This document shows, one piece after another, positions 37,617 through 59,995 of a stretch of 64,000 nt of DNA. Numbering within the stretch: the first letter of the stretch is position 1; each line of letters starts with the position of its first letter. A model generated the notes under the pieces. It saw only the letters and a list, made by a program, of their open reading frames with translations, did no database searches and was not told the origin of the DNA. The DNA is taken from positions 49,626,422 to 49,690,421 of the forward strand of contig OX439131.1 of NCBI GenBank assembly GCA_949318235.1, written 5' to 3'. This DNA comes from Ecdyonurus torrentis. Its lineage: Eukaryota; Arthropoda; Insecta; Ephemeroptera; Heptageniidae. The position numbers and the translations under genes were made by a program.

Positions 37617-40600
37617 AATTTTTGATTTTAACAGTTGATGGAGGTAAAAGGCGTAATTATACGAGTTGCATTCCTTATTGATGATCAGAGTAGTAAAAAA
37701 AAATAGGCTATTTGTTATCCACTAACTGTTTAAATCAAAAATTGCAAAAAAAAAAAAAAAAAAAAACTATCCGCAACTATGTTAAAAACGAGATATTATT
37801 CTTTAATTCCCTATTCCTATAATCTATACATATTGGTGGATTTTCGTGTTGCGTACGTAAAAATATACCGTAGAGTAATTTTAAATCTCGATTTTTTGAG
37901 CAAAAAACAACAACTCTTTTCTCCATCATTTGCCAAGCAATTTTATCAATAAACATATTCTTTTTTAAAGCGTAAAAGGTTAAAAATATTTGAGAAATAG
38001 CAGATCCTTCTACCAAATATGCTATTTATCAAAAAAATTTACGTCATGTTTATTGAAACATATGCGGATAGTATTTTTTTTTTTTTTTTTTTTTTTTTTT
38101 GCAATTTTCGATTTCAACAGTTGGTGGAGGTAAAAGGCGTGATTATACGAGTTGCATTCCTTATTGATGATCGGAGTAGTAAAAAAAATAGGCTATTTGT
38201 TACATGTTTTTTATTTATTTTATTTTTTATGATTGCCAGCATACGACTTTTTATACGTTGGCATGCCTCAGCAAGCCTGTGAGTCGGAAACGAGCGCGTG
38301 TTACCTATGCTGTTATGTAATAAACTTTCATGCAAATGAAAAATCAAAATTTTGAATTTTTGCGTGTTATATTGATGTATATAGGAAGTAAACGTAAAAA
38401 TAAAGTGTGTTTGAAATTTGCATATTTTCGAGTATTTGCATTATTAAGCGACTTATTAGCTCGTCCATTTTTCAGAAATTTAACGTGCGTTTAAATAGGA
38501 CAAAAAAATAAAATTGGCATTGTGACGCTATATATTTACAATTATGCAAAACTGATTTCAGATTCGTAATCAGGGCAGCAAAATTGACCTAAAATCATGT
38601 GTAACATGAAAATATGAGATAAAAAGTTTTTTGACCCAAAAAACAAAGAAGGGGTCCCCCTTCTTTCGACCCCCCTCGAAACCCTTTTGTCAACTGAAAC
38701 GTCGTGAAAAGTAGAGTTACGACATTTTAAGGGTAACCAGCGTGTGGAGCGCAAAAAATTGAGCAATCCTGATGTAGTGCACTGTGGGTTGTAATATTTT
38801 GGGTAGCCTACACAAGCAAAAAACTGTTATTTTTGGATCCATTTTAAGGCCCTTTTTTCTAATAGAAATTATAGTCTGAATTTCATGATACGAACATGGA
38901 AAGGAGAGTATTATAGTCTTCTTTAAAAAGTTTGCCAGGGGCTACCTTGTAACTTTCATAGCTTTTGACGAATTTTAATGTTTTCGTAATTGTTAAGAAA
39001 TATGGGTCATTTTTGACGATTTTTTGAGAGCTTTTTTTCTTTTATACAGGGGCTTATGTGGATTTTTTTTTTTTGGAAATTAAGGTAATTTTAGTAATCG
39101 ATTCTGATAAAATGACCCAAAAAAAGGTAGGTAAGACTCTTATATATTTTCTCCTATTTTGCACCAGTCTCGCGTTATTCGTCACTTTGTTCCACTTGCA
39201 ATGCTATTTATATGGGAGAGGAGGGAGTACTATAATTAAATTGCCTCTGGTGACTCCTAATTTGAGATATCGATTTCAAAAGTGATTTTATTGAAAAGAA
39301 CGCATCATTTTACATAAGATCCATCACTTTTATGTTAATCGGTCAAAAACTTGCCAATTTGGCTATATAGCCTATGTTAATTTTACGGCCACGAACAAAA
39401 ACTACCTATTATGACCGCTTTCTCGACCGCTGCCGCCGGTGTATTTTATGCAAACCCAATGTAATATACATCAATCGATGGCAAATTTTATGCAGTTTCC
39501 GCCTAATTTTGTTAAAGTTCGAAAAAAATATTTTTCGAATTTTCATAGACAATTCAATGACCTAAAGTAGGGGTCATATGTAGCGTTGGAGCCCCTGGGA
39601 GCCGTAATTATTTTTTTACGGCCACAAAAAGTTGATTTTCAAAAACTACGTCATTTTTTACATATAATTTGACCCCTTGAACGTCGAGGTACTAAAATAA
39701 ATTTTTTATTAAATTTTAGTCCCATTTAATTACATGTAAAAACCATGTTTTACGTTTACGGCCATAACTGCCGTAAAAGTGCGTATGGGGGCGTAATATT
39801 TTATAGGGTAACTTTTGGTCGGGAGGTCATTCACCCCTCCAAGTGGCAGCTTCCATCTCGTGTCTCATTAGGATACCCGCCCTTGTGAGTGCAACAAAGA
39901 CTCTTACCTGAGTAACTTGACGTGCCTAAGACAATGGATATAATAAGACATTTGCATCTTTAATTTCTAATTGAGATTAGTAGAGAAGTTAACACAAAAT
40001 ATTCAGATTTGTCGTACTTAAATGCAGCGAATTTGCTTACTTGGGTAATGTGACGTGCTGAAGATAAGAAAATAATAATCTTTAATCTACGGTGAGCTCC
40101 ACCACTTCAAATGCAGGACCGTAACGAATGCCTTCCAATAACGAGGTCTAGTGTGCCCACCACCTAGGTGGAGTCAATATGCAGCAGGTCTGCAGTTTGC
40201 ACCACCTAGCATCAAGTCTACTGTACGCAACACCTAGCATCTGGTCTACATACAGTATGCATTAACTTACCTCAAGTCTACAGTGTGCACCACCTTTAAT
40301 CATCCTTGCAGACCGTAGACTTGATGCAAGGTGTTGTACAGAGTGACCTCGAGGCAAGGTTGTGCACACACTAAAACAAAGATGTGGCAGCCACGCAGAC
40401 GTTTGACACTTTTGGCTCCTCATAAGGTAGAGCGCACATTAGTCCTGCTGCATATTGGTTCCGCCTAGGAGGTGCATCTACTAGTCCTACTATGTCCTAC
40501 TAGTAGGCATTCATCACAGGTCATTTTTTGGGAGGTGGTGCGCATCGTAGACCATAACAATAATCATTGGCATATTTCACCCTGATTGAGATTAGGGGTA

Positions 40601-41278
40601 TTTCACCTAATAGACGAGAAATTTAATCTGTGGGTGAACAATATCCATTATCTCCATGCAAAATGGAGATGAATTTTTTTAAATATCACCATAGATTTTG
40701 GCAAGGCAAATTACCCTGGAGGGCTGCTTTGTTGCAATAAGATACGATAACATAATTTTTGGGGTGAACTACTTCTAAACTCGTAAATGGTTGAAGATGC
40801 AAATTTTTAATTATCACCATTTTCATTCGCAAGTCAAGTTACTCAGGCAAGAGTCTTTGTTGCACTCAGATACGAGAATTTTAATTTTGGGGGTGAACTA
40901 CCCCTAATCTTATTAAGGGTTGAAGATCTAAATTTTTAATTTTCACCATTGTCTTTGGCACGTCAAGTTGCTCAGGTAAGAGTCTTTGTTGCACTCAGAT
41001 ACGAGAATTTTAATTTTGGGGATAAACTACCCCTACTGAGGACGGAGGACCAATAAAAAAATACGGAAGCAATTATCGTAAACCTCTATTGCAGCAAAAC
41101 GCCTATGGCACAGCATCAAGTTGGTCACGGGTGACGTCACGCTGTTTTCTGTTTTTACGAGATACGCGACGCACGGAGGACCGCGGGTAGGTCAAATGAC
41201 CATCACTCATCTTAGATCGACCCACCCTACAATATTATGGAATAAAATGCACCTTGATGTAAAGTGTTTACCCTTGCC
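34795..41278. mobile_element. Older TTAA-class inverted-repeat element, interrupted by a palindrome
   Basis: The left end AGCAAGGGTAAACAC is preceded by TTGA (34791-34794), and the inverted right end GTGTTTACCCTTGC is followed by TTAA (41279-41282), so a TTAA duplication with one substitution is likely. Arms are diverged: 34800-35010 matches the inverse of 41085-41278, including a TGACGTCA in each arm. Inside are tandem units of about 130 bp (35230-35470 and 39890-41035, e.g. CTCGTATCTGAGTGCAAC, GTAACTTGACGTG). Removing the 4.4-kb insertion leaves about 2.1 kb. No transposase ORF. The 40090-40560 part has short CACCTAG-type words. Confidence 0.7.
35470..39885. mobile_element. 4.4-kb near-perfect palindrome
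   Basis: Ends CAAGGGCGGGTATCC, arms of about 2.1 kb, centre near 37670. Open frames on one arm recur with identical translations on the other (e.g. 36070-36297 and 39058-39285; 37328-37567 and 37777-38016), so the arms are virtually identical. None of the frames looks like a real protein. The flanks share TGA (35467-35469 and 39886-39888), and joining them restores CTCGTATCTGAGTGCAAC, exactly the intact repeat unit at 35332. The spacer is poly(T)/poly(A)-rich and holds a partial third copy of an arm segment. Superfamily not assignable; a 3-bp duplication is the best reading. Confidence 0.8.
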
Positions 41279-41699
41279 TTAACTGAAGCAATGATGTGCA
41301 TATGCCTAAAAAAAAGTTATTAAACTTCACAGAGAGTGATTAATTTTAATAACTCTCGGGTATGGCCGAGTGTTGAAGACAGCTGACTCGCAACTGTTTA
41401 TACTCCTCACCAAGTATAGGTTCGAGCCACTACTAGGTGCGTACGTCAAGTGTGAGAGAGAGCACAACACGTTGCACGATTCATGTTTAAATTCATTCCA
41501 TGACAACGCACAGTATTCGGGAGGTGCATGATTGATGTGATTCCACCAACCAGCCTGCCTAATTGTTTCCACGCTTTCTCTAGCCTGTCATGATAAATAC
41601 CGGGCTGCGTTCTTAGGCTGTGGTCGGCCCGTGTGTGCTTTTTCATTAAATTAAATATAAAAAAAATACTATCATAAAAAAATTGGCCCCTGGTATCCT

Positions 41700-41826
<127 letters not shown>

Positions 41827-42484
41827 CGTGGCTGCTGCTAAACAGCGTATCTGCATTTTAAGGTCGCCCGACAAAAGGCGAATCTGCAAATTTGGCGCAA
41901 ATAGACTTATTGTACCTTTGGATAAAGGCTGGAATTTTACATGTTCTCTAAACATTTTAAGGTTTTCTAATAATAATTATTATTTGTTTTAGGTATAACT
42001 GTGACCAATTAAATTTAAAAACGTGTAAGTTTAAAGAGCGGAGCAAAAGGAGAATCTGCATTTGCAAGCCTGCCAATCTCTTTGTTACTATGGCAACTAA
42101 AATTAGAATTTTGAATTATCCTTCATTTAGCTATTGTATTTTAATTTCTTTCATTTCTTAATTAGAATATAGAAACATGTAACTATATATGTTAGAACAA
42201 TTAGTAGACTAAACTATATAACCATAAATATAAATATTACAAAATTGATCAAATAAAAAAATACTGACAGAACGGACACATTAAAAATATACTCTCTCTT
42301 TGCTCTGATTTTTAAATACTTTGTTTTGTTATGTTATAAAAAAGTTGTACTAACGTCATTCATAGATGGCATGCGTATTCCGGCAGCGCAACCCGCTGCT
42401 AAATTCAGAAATGAAAATAAACTACGTCCACAATGGGTTTATAATTCCTAATTCCTTTTTTCAGTTGGCAATTTTAATGAAGAA

Positions 42485-51809
<9,325 letters not shown>

Positions 51810-51840
51810 ATTGTTTAATTTTGCTGGCGCATTGAATAAA

Positions 51841-52510
51841 TAATAAATATATTTTTACAATGTTCATATTTAAAAAAAATACTGACATATTGCGGCAATA
51901 ATAAATTTAATTTTTTTTAAAACATGCAATGCAACGATATTGCTATTTGAACTCCGAAAAAAGAAAATCTCTGATTGAACATTCCTATCTGAACTCATCG
52001 ATATGCTATAAAGGGTTGTACTGTATATGGCTATAGTATATTTATATCTAAAAAGAAAACTCCGAAACATTATGATATGTCATTTAAAAGTTAAAACTAA
52101 TAGTAACAGCTATACACTATGATAACATTTTCAGAAACCCATTAAATTATTTTACAGTATTTATACACTGTCTTATTACTTTATGCTATTAGATTTAAGC
52201 TATGTCATAAATTTGGTATAAATTACGTAATTTCTTCTTGCCGTACTGATTATACGTTTTATTAAGTTTCATTTATTATTATTTTTGTGCACACACGCAC
52301 GGAAAACGTAAGAGCTCATCATTGGAATTGTAACTCTTTATTAGAAATATAACATGTGTAAAATTAATTTGTTCAAAAACAAAAACAAACAATAAACGTA
52401 TCAATTATGCTAGCTCAATGCAGTGCAACATTTATAATTCTTTATTATTTTTTATGTTATTTAAAGTGATTTCGCGTCATAATAATTGAGATTTTCAGCA
52501 TTAATACTTA
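51841..52510. other. AT-rich intergenic DNA
   Basis: 3' flank of the ankyrin gene; I see no gene or repeat copy. Confidence 0.5.
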
Positions 52511-52872
52511 TTAACTAATAAAGGAACAACTGTTTGGAACCCGCGACTATAAGTGATTTTGCTAACATCCGTTTCCGTTTCGACATTTCGACGTACTGAC
52601 CGCTTTTGTTTACTCAAAATGCGGAAAAGGAAGTGACCGGAAGAGGAAACCACGTGACGGTAAAAGTAGGATAAAAGTTGGTGCCAGCAGCAAGCTAGGC
52701 ATGAGCTACCTCCCACTTTTACCGTCACGTGGTTTCCTCTTCTGGTCACTTCCTTTTCCGCTTTTTGAGTAAACATATAAGCAATCACTGTGCAGTGTAA
52801 GGAGAAACAGAAGCGGATGTGAACGAAATCGCTTATAGTCAGCCTCAAAACAGTTGTTCCTTTATCAGTCAA
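52511..52872. repeat. Family-A MITE with a second palindrome in its centre
   Basis: The outer arms are family A (AATAAAGGAACAACTG, GACTATAAG). The centre at about 52595-52775 is an additional inverted repeat with arms GTTTACTCAAAATGCGG, GGAAGTGACC and CCACGTGACGGTAAAAGT, making the element twice the normal length. Confidence 0.8.
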
Positions 52873-53409
52873 TGTAATCCAAAATAGCAACATTATGCTC
52901 TAAAATTTTAATGGTTATTTAATAGGCAGCATAAATTACGTAATTTGTGTTTTGTCTCTGCGTATAAAAAACAAAGTAATTAGCTATATGAAAAGTAAAA
53001 AATTCAATCATGTTTTTTTTTTTGTTTTTTTTTTGAACTGTCAGTTCAATTTTATCCAAATGCATCTCAAGCATTTTTTTTAAACCGTATAAGAGTGATG
53101 CAATATTTCATTTCATGATATTTTAAAATATAATAGGGGATCCTATGAGCAGGGAAGTCTATAAGCATATACGTCGAATTCTATATACTTGATTATAAAA
53201 ATATATTTAAATAAAAAAAAAATTAAATTAAATATATAATTAAAAAATCAGATTAGAGAATCCCCTGATTTTATAATCCACACGACATGGTTGCCAGCGT
53301 TTCATTCGCTAGACCCTGGCCCGCCCACAATCCCCCCCCTTAAGCAAAGGGGCGTATTGTAGATCCTATGATCCAGGGAATCTGTGAGCAGGGGATTCTA
53401 TGTTACAGG

Positions 53410-53461
<52 letters not shown>

Positions 53462-54537
53462 GTGATATTTTCAATTGGAATTTTAATAAAATACAACAAA
53501 TTGTGCTATGCTGTACAGTGTACTGAATTGCAATGAAGTGCGTAAAAACTGCTTAATTAAATTCCATTAATATATTCTATGAAAATTGTGAAAAAGCATC
53601 ATACATTTCAAAGTAATAGCTCTGCAAAACTACAATTACAATAATATTCATAGAAGATTGCATATAGTTATAAGTCATGCAAAAAAGTATTTAGTTCATA
53701 ATAGCTCATAACGTAAAATCTCATAATAGTGAGAAATCTAAATATTTAAAATTTAATAGATTTAATGTTGTTTTTTTTTTAAATTTTTGAAGTGCAGCTC
53801 TGCCTGTTAATCACTTTTATTATAATCATTTCTTTATTAGAAACATAAGAAGTACTGATTTGAAGTTCAATCAGAAAGTGATAAAAATGAAATTCCAATT
53901 TCTCTATAGCAGTCCTTTTGATAGTCACTATAGTGCATTTTTATTTCCACTGTCCAATTTTTTCCAATTGTACACACATCATATATTATATAATAATAAG
54001 TTATAATTTTTTATAAATTCCACGTTTTAAACTGGCTGACGATTAAAGTATTTGCAATAATAAAAAAATACTAGCAGTGCTCCAAAAACTATGAACAATT
54101 AAATACAAGCCATCGCTCCTTTTTAATATTTTTGGAACAATATTTATTGCTGAGAAATACTCACTGCACTCAAATTTTTGCAACGCAATTACAAAAAAAA
54201 AATTTAAAAAAAAAATAAATGGAACTCCAAATAATATTAACTTTAACGTAAGATATCTAAAATAATTTAAAAAGCGCAATATGTACATAAAAAATGCGAA
54301 CAAAAATCTACATTTATATTAGGAATAATTATCGAGTTTGGCATAGAAAATCAAGCATAATTGAACACGTGACTGCAAAAAATTTCGCGCCTGCGGCGGG
54401 CTCCTGGGGGCTGCGACCCCCAGACCCCCCGTTTGCGTGTGGGTCATTCTCCTTTATGAGGCCCCTCTCGATGGATCCCCGCCGAGGCCTTTTCACCCCA
54501 GTCCGACCCTGGAAACACATGCTATAATTGTCTGCAG
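52873..54537. other. Intergenic DNA; no SLC13 exon found
   Basis: Mostly AT-rich, with (AT)n at 53411-53459. Around 53280-53400 and 54380-54520 are short C/G-rich stretches that resemble decayed transposon ends. I looked for the missing upstream SLC13 exons here and see none. Confidence 0.45.
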
Positions 54538-55494
54538 GCTAAGGCAATCAGGACACATCCAGTGTATTTGATGATGCCCGCTACTCTATGCTGCTCTTAC
54601 TCCTTCATGCTGCCAATAGCGACGCCGCCAAATGCAATCATCGCTGACGCCGCTAAAATGAAGACTATTGATATGGTAGGAAGACATGATTGTATCGTAT
54701 ACCATACATGGAAACCTTATTTTAAGATTTAGTATTTAGACTTTTTTTTATAATAAATATGTTAGATATATACAAAGTCTTGTAAGATGTGCAGGGCTAA
54801 CTATTTACCGCGAAAGAAATAACGTTTATATTATATAACGTGTTGATCAAGTTTCTTTTAACTTTTTTTTAAAACGAGTTCTTGGTTTATACTGAAGAGT
54901 TACTTTTATTAACCTGATTAAAGGTGTAGAACATCTTGAACAAAAAAGTTGCGTAATATACTACCAAACCTAAAAATCAATGTTGGTTTGGCCGGAGTCA
55001 TTGATTTCTAATTTATTTTACATTCACAAAATGCCACTGCCGGTCACTGACGTCACAGCTCACCCGGTTTACTTGCGCGTGGACCATAGGCAAGCTGTGA
55101 CGTCAGTGACCGGCAGCGGTATTTTGTGAATGGAAAATAAATTAGAAATCAATGACTCTGGCCAAATCAACGTTGATTTTCAGGTTTGTTAGGATATTAC
55201 GCAACTATTTTGTTCGAGGTGTTCTACGCCTTTAACTTCTTAAATTTATGTTTACTGTCTAATTTCACACAATAAAAGTCATCAGTTTTACAATTAATAA
55301 TAAATTTAATTCTTAACAAATTAGCGGCTCTAATTTTGATGTTATTTTTGTAGATGAAAGCTGGCTTTATGATGAACGTTCTGACGATCTGCGTTCTTCT
55401 TGTGTCATTTAACACTCTGGGAAAGTTAGTCTACGACTTGGGGGAGTTCCCAGCCTGGGCCGAACCTTCTAACTCTACTGTACCTATAGTGTAA
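54538..55494 (+). CDS. Last two exons of an SLC13 sodium/carboxylate cotransporter (partial)
   Basis: Exons 54538-54675 (acceptor CTGCAG, donor ATG|GTAGG) and 55354-55494 are joined in phase 0 and give the C-terminal 92 residues. SLC13 proteins are plasma-membrane symporters of Na+ with di- or tricarboxylates or sulfate. Visible here are HPVYLMMPATL, then the conserved SYSFMLPIATPPNAI (the SNT/PPNA region of the second half of the fold), a last membrane helix (FMMNVLTICVLLVSFNTLG) and the typical ending LGEFPAWAEP with NST close to the C-terminus. About 450 upstream residues are missing: none lies in the 2.7 kb back to the ankyrin gene. The gene may span that locus with distant exons, or this may be a displaced fragment. 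The stop codon abuts a satellite array. Confidence 0.85.
54922..55231. repeat. TTAA-flanked palindromic MITE, family B copy 3
   Basis: 310 bp, TTAA at 54918-54921 and 55232-55235, inside the SLC13 last intron. TGACGTCA occurs in both arms (55048 and 55098). Confidence 0.9.
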
Positions 55495-55495
55495 C

Positions 55496-58400
55496 CTAGT
55501 GACGTCATCACTGTACATCTAGTGACGTCATCACTGTACATCTAGTGACGTCATCACTGTACATCTAGTGACGTCATCACCGTACATCTAGTGACGTCAC
55601 CACCGCACATCTAGTGACGTCACCACTGTACATCTAGTGACGTCATCACTGTACATCTAGTGACGTCATCACTGTACATCTAGTGACGTCATCACTGTAC
55701 ATCTAGTGACGTCATCACTGTACATCTAGCGACGTCATCACTGTACATCTAGTGACGTCATCACTGTGCATCTAGTGACGTCATCACTGTACATCTAGTG
55801 ACGTCATCACTGTACATCTAGTGACGTCATCACTGTACATCTAGTGACGTCATCACTGTACATCTAGTGACGTCATCACTGTACATCTAGTGACGTCATC
55901 ACTGCACATCTAGTGACGTCATCACTGTACATCTAGTGACGTCATCACTGCACATCTAGTGACGTCATCACTGTACATCTAGTGACGTCATCACTGTACA
56001 TCTAATGACGTCATCACTGTACATCTAGTGACGTCATCATTGTACATCTAGTGACGTCATCACTGTACATCTAGTGACGTCATCACTGTACATCTAGTGA
56101 CGTCATCACTGTACATCTAGTGACGTCATCACTGTACATCTAGTGACGTCATCACTGTACATCTAGTGACGTCATCACTGTACATCTAGTGACGTCATCA
56201 CTGTACATCTAGTGACGTCATCACTGTGCATCTAGTGACGTCATCACTGTACATCTAGTGACGTCATCACTGTACATCTAGTGACGTCATCACTGTACAT
56301 CTAGTGACGTCATCACTGTACATCTAGTGACGTCATCACTGTACATCTAGTGACGTCATCACTGTACATCTAGTGACGTCATCACTGCACATCTAGTGAC
56401 GTCATCACTGTACATCTAGTGACGTCATCACTGTACATCTAGTGACGTCATCACTGCACATCTAGTGACGTCATCACTGTACATCTAGTGACGTCATCAC
56501 TGCACATCTAGTGACGTCATCACTGTACATCTAGTGACGTCATCACTGTACATCTAGTGACGTTATCACTGTACATCTAGTGACGTCATCACTGTACATC
56601 TAGTGACGTCATCACTGTACATCTAGTGACGTCGTCACTGTACATCTAGTGACGTCATCACTGTGCATCTAGTGACGTCATCACTGTAAATCTAGTGACG
56701 TCATCACTGTACATCTAGTGACGTCATCACTGCATATCTAGTGACGTCATCACTGCATATCTAGTGACGTCATCACTGTACATCTAGTGACGTCATCACT
56801 GTACATCTAGTGACGTCATCACTGTACATCTAGTGACGTCGTCACTGTACATCTAGTGACGTCATCACTGTACATCTAGTTACGTCATCACTGTAAATCT
56901 AGTGACGTCATCACTGTGCATCTAGTGACGTCATCACTGTACATCTAGTGACGTCATCAGTGCATATCTAGTGACGTCATCTCTGTACATCTAGTGACGT
57001 CATCACTGTACATCTAGTGACGTCATCACTGTACATCTAGTGACGTCATCACTGCATATCTAGTGACGTCATCACTGTACTTCTAGTGACGTCATCACTG
57101 CATATCTAGTAACGTCATCACTGTACTTCTAGTGACGTCATCACTGCATATCTAGTAACGTCATCACCGTACATCTAGTAACGTCATCACTGCATATCTA
57201 GTGACGTCATCACTGTACTTCTAGTGACGTCATCACTGTACATCTAGTGACGTCATCACTGTACATCTAGTGACGTCATCACTGTACATCTAGTGACGTC
57301 ATCACTGTATATCTAGTGACGTCATCACTGTACATCTAGTGACGTCATCACTGTACATCTAGTGCCGTCACCACTGTACATCTAGTGACGTCATCACTGT
57401 ACATCTAATGACGTCATTACTGTACATCTAGTGACGTCATCACTGTACATCTAGTGACGTCATCACTGTACATCTAGTGACGTCACCACTGTACATCTAG
57501 TGACGTTATCACTGTACATCTAGTGACGTCATCACTGTACATCTAGTGACGTCATCACTGTACATCTAGTGACGTCATCACTGCACATCTAGTGACGTCA
57601 TCAATGTGCATCTAGTGACGTCATCACTGTACATCTAGTGACGTCATCACTGTACATCTAGTGACGTCATCACTGTACATCTAGTGACGTCATCACTGTA
57701 CATCTAGTGACGTCATCACTGTACATCTAGTGACGTCATCACTGCACATCTAGTGACGTCATCACTGTGCATCTAGTGACGTCATCACTGTACATCTAGT
57801 GACGTCATCACTGCATATCTAGTGACGTCATCACTGTACATCTAGTGACGTCATCACTGTACATCTAGTGACGTCATCAGTGTACATCTTGTGACGTCAT
57901 CAGTGTACATCTAGTGACGTCATCACTGCACATCTAGTGACGTCATCACTGTACATCTAGTGACGTCATCACTGCATATCTAGTGACGTCATCACTGTAC
58001 ATCTAGTGACGTCATCACTGTACATCTAGTGACGTCATCAGTGTACATCTTGTGACGTCATCAGTGTACATCTAGTGACGTCATCACTGCACATCTAGTG
58101 ACGTCATCACTGTACATCTAGTGACGTCATCACTGTACATCTAGTGATGTCATCACTGTACATCTAGTGACGTCATCACTGTACATCTAGTGACGTCATC
58201 ACTGTACATCTAGTGACGTCATCACTGTACATCTAGTGATGTCATCACTGTACATCTAGTGACGTCATCACTGTACATCTAGTGATGTCATCACTGTACA
58301 TCTAGTGACGTCATCACTGTACATCTAGTGACGTCATCACTGTACATCTAGTGACGTCATCACTGTACATCTTGTGACGTCATCAGTGTACATCTAGTGA

Positions 58401-58866
58401 CGTCATCACTGCACATCTAGTGACGTCATCACTGTACATCTAGTGACGTCATCACTGTACATCTAGTGATGTCATCACTGTACATCTAGTGACGTCATCA
58501 CTGTACATCTAGTGACGTCACCACTGTACATATAGTGACGTCATCACTGTACATCTAGTGACGTCATCACTGTACATCTAGTGACGTCATCACTGTACAT
58601 CTAGTGACGTCATCACTGTACATCTAGTGACGTCATCACTGTACATCTAGTGACGTCATCACTGTACATCTAGTGACGTCATCACTGTACATCTAGTGAC
58701 GTCATCACTGTACATCTTGTGACGTCATCACTGTACATCTAGTGACGTCATCACTGTACATCTAGTGACGTCATCACTGTACATCTAGTGACGTCATCAC
58801 TGTACATCTAGTGACGTCATCACCGTACATCTAGTGACGTCATCACTGTACATCTAGTGACGTCAT
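55496..58866 (+). repeat. 23-bp satellite of CRE octamers
   Basis: About 146 head-to-tail units of ACATCTAG-TGACGTCA-TCACTGT (hyphens mark the octamer). It starts 1-2 bases after the SLC13 stop codon and ends at 58866. Variant units (CATATCTAG, TGTACTTCTAG, CTTGTGACGTCATCAGTG) recur in blocks, for example near 57890, 58050 and 58372, which points to higher-order duplication. TGACGTCA is the full cAMP-response element bound by CREB/ATF bZIP proteins. The first AATAAA after the array is at about 58954, so the array may be transcribed as 3' UTR. Confidence 0.95.
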
Positions 58867-59995
58867 TAAATATAAAATGTAAAAGTCAAGTAAAGAAAAA
58901 GTTTTTTCAGTGTTTTGAGGGAAGGTCAGTGAAGGTCATCAGCTGATCAGGAAAATAAACGTCTACTGCACGGAAATCATTTGAAACGGTTTCAAATTGA
59001 AACCACATAACTTACATAATAGTTATGCTACTATTATGCAGTATAGCATAATTTATGCTATATTAAACAATTTGTGATAAAAATGAGCCAGCATAATCAT
59101 TATATATGTAGTTATTTTGGTCCGAGTGCCAATAAGACCCCCAGATAATCACAAATTATGCGATATAATATTCAATGCAAAATGTTACAATAAACAGAAG
59201 TTTAAATTTTTGGCTGATATTAAGGCGGGAAATCAGCTACTACGAGATTTGACTAAAAAGTCGTAAAGATGAAGGAAAAATCTGAAACCTTGCGTATGGT
59301 GATACATTAGGTTAAGGCAACTTTAAAAATGTAAAAATTTTAAGGGGTTTTAAATTAGGATTTTTTCATATTTTAGTCCCATAAGAGGCCATGTTAATTT
59401 TATTAAATTTCAGAAATTATTTTCTCTCTTATCTGATAGTCACGGGTATTGAAAATGTTATCATGGGTAGCTGTTATCATTAAGTTTGAGGTGACATAAA
59501 AAAATTAGAATTTTTTTGTTTTAGATTTTGAAATACAAGCCAACTAAAGACAACCCTTAAATGTAAATGAAGTAGTAACAAAATATATTGGGGTTTTCAT
59601 TGCATCTTCTATAGAGGAAACTCTTATAAATTGATGATAGACAAGATTTTACAAAAAAAAAAACTATAAATAATTAATTTGAAAATATTGCAATATGACA
59701 ATAATTTTTGTATACAATTTTTTGCAAAACTTACCGAATGGAAAAAAATTTAATGTGTTGAACAAATTGTTGTGAAAATGAGCTAATGAGCTATAGTATA
59801 TACATATTATATTAGTTATTTCTATATCCGTGCAGAAGAAAGATGATAATTATAAAACTTGTTCTTTTGACTTGACTTAAAAAACTTAGACAAAAGTGCA
59901 GCTGTGATAATGAAGATTTCTCACACTTTACACTTTCCACCGACTTCAGTAAATATTATAGAATATTAATTATAGAAAACATTATGTGAGTATTA
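58867..59995. other. AT-rich DNA with a family-S repeat copy
   Basis: Contains a candidate poly(A) signal at about 58954, an AGCATAAT-rich stretch (59010-59110) and a copy of family S at 59223-59560. No gene seen. Confidence 0.5.

Noticed and set aside
35240..39565. Paired open frames on the two arms of the 4.4-kb palindrome
   Set aside because: Identical translations simply reflect the inverted repeat; no transposase, capsid or polymerase motif is visible.
52501..52893. 130-codon minus-strand frame
   Set aside because: Lies wholly within the family-A palindromic MITE.
55496..58866. CRISPR-like array
   Set aside because: The unit is a contiguous 23-bp satellite with no unique spacers, and the genome is eukaryotic.
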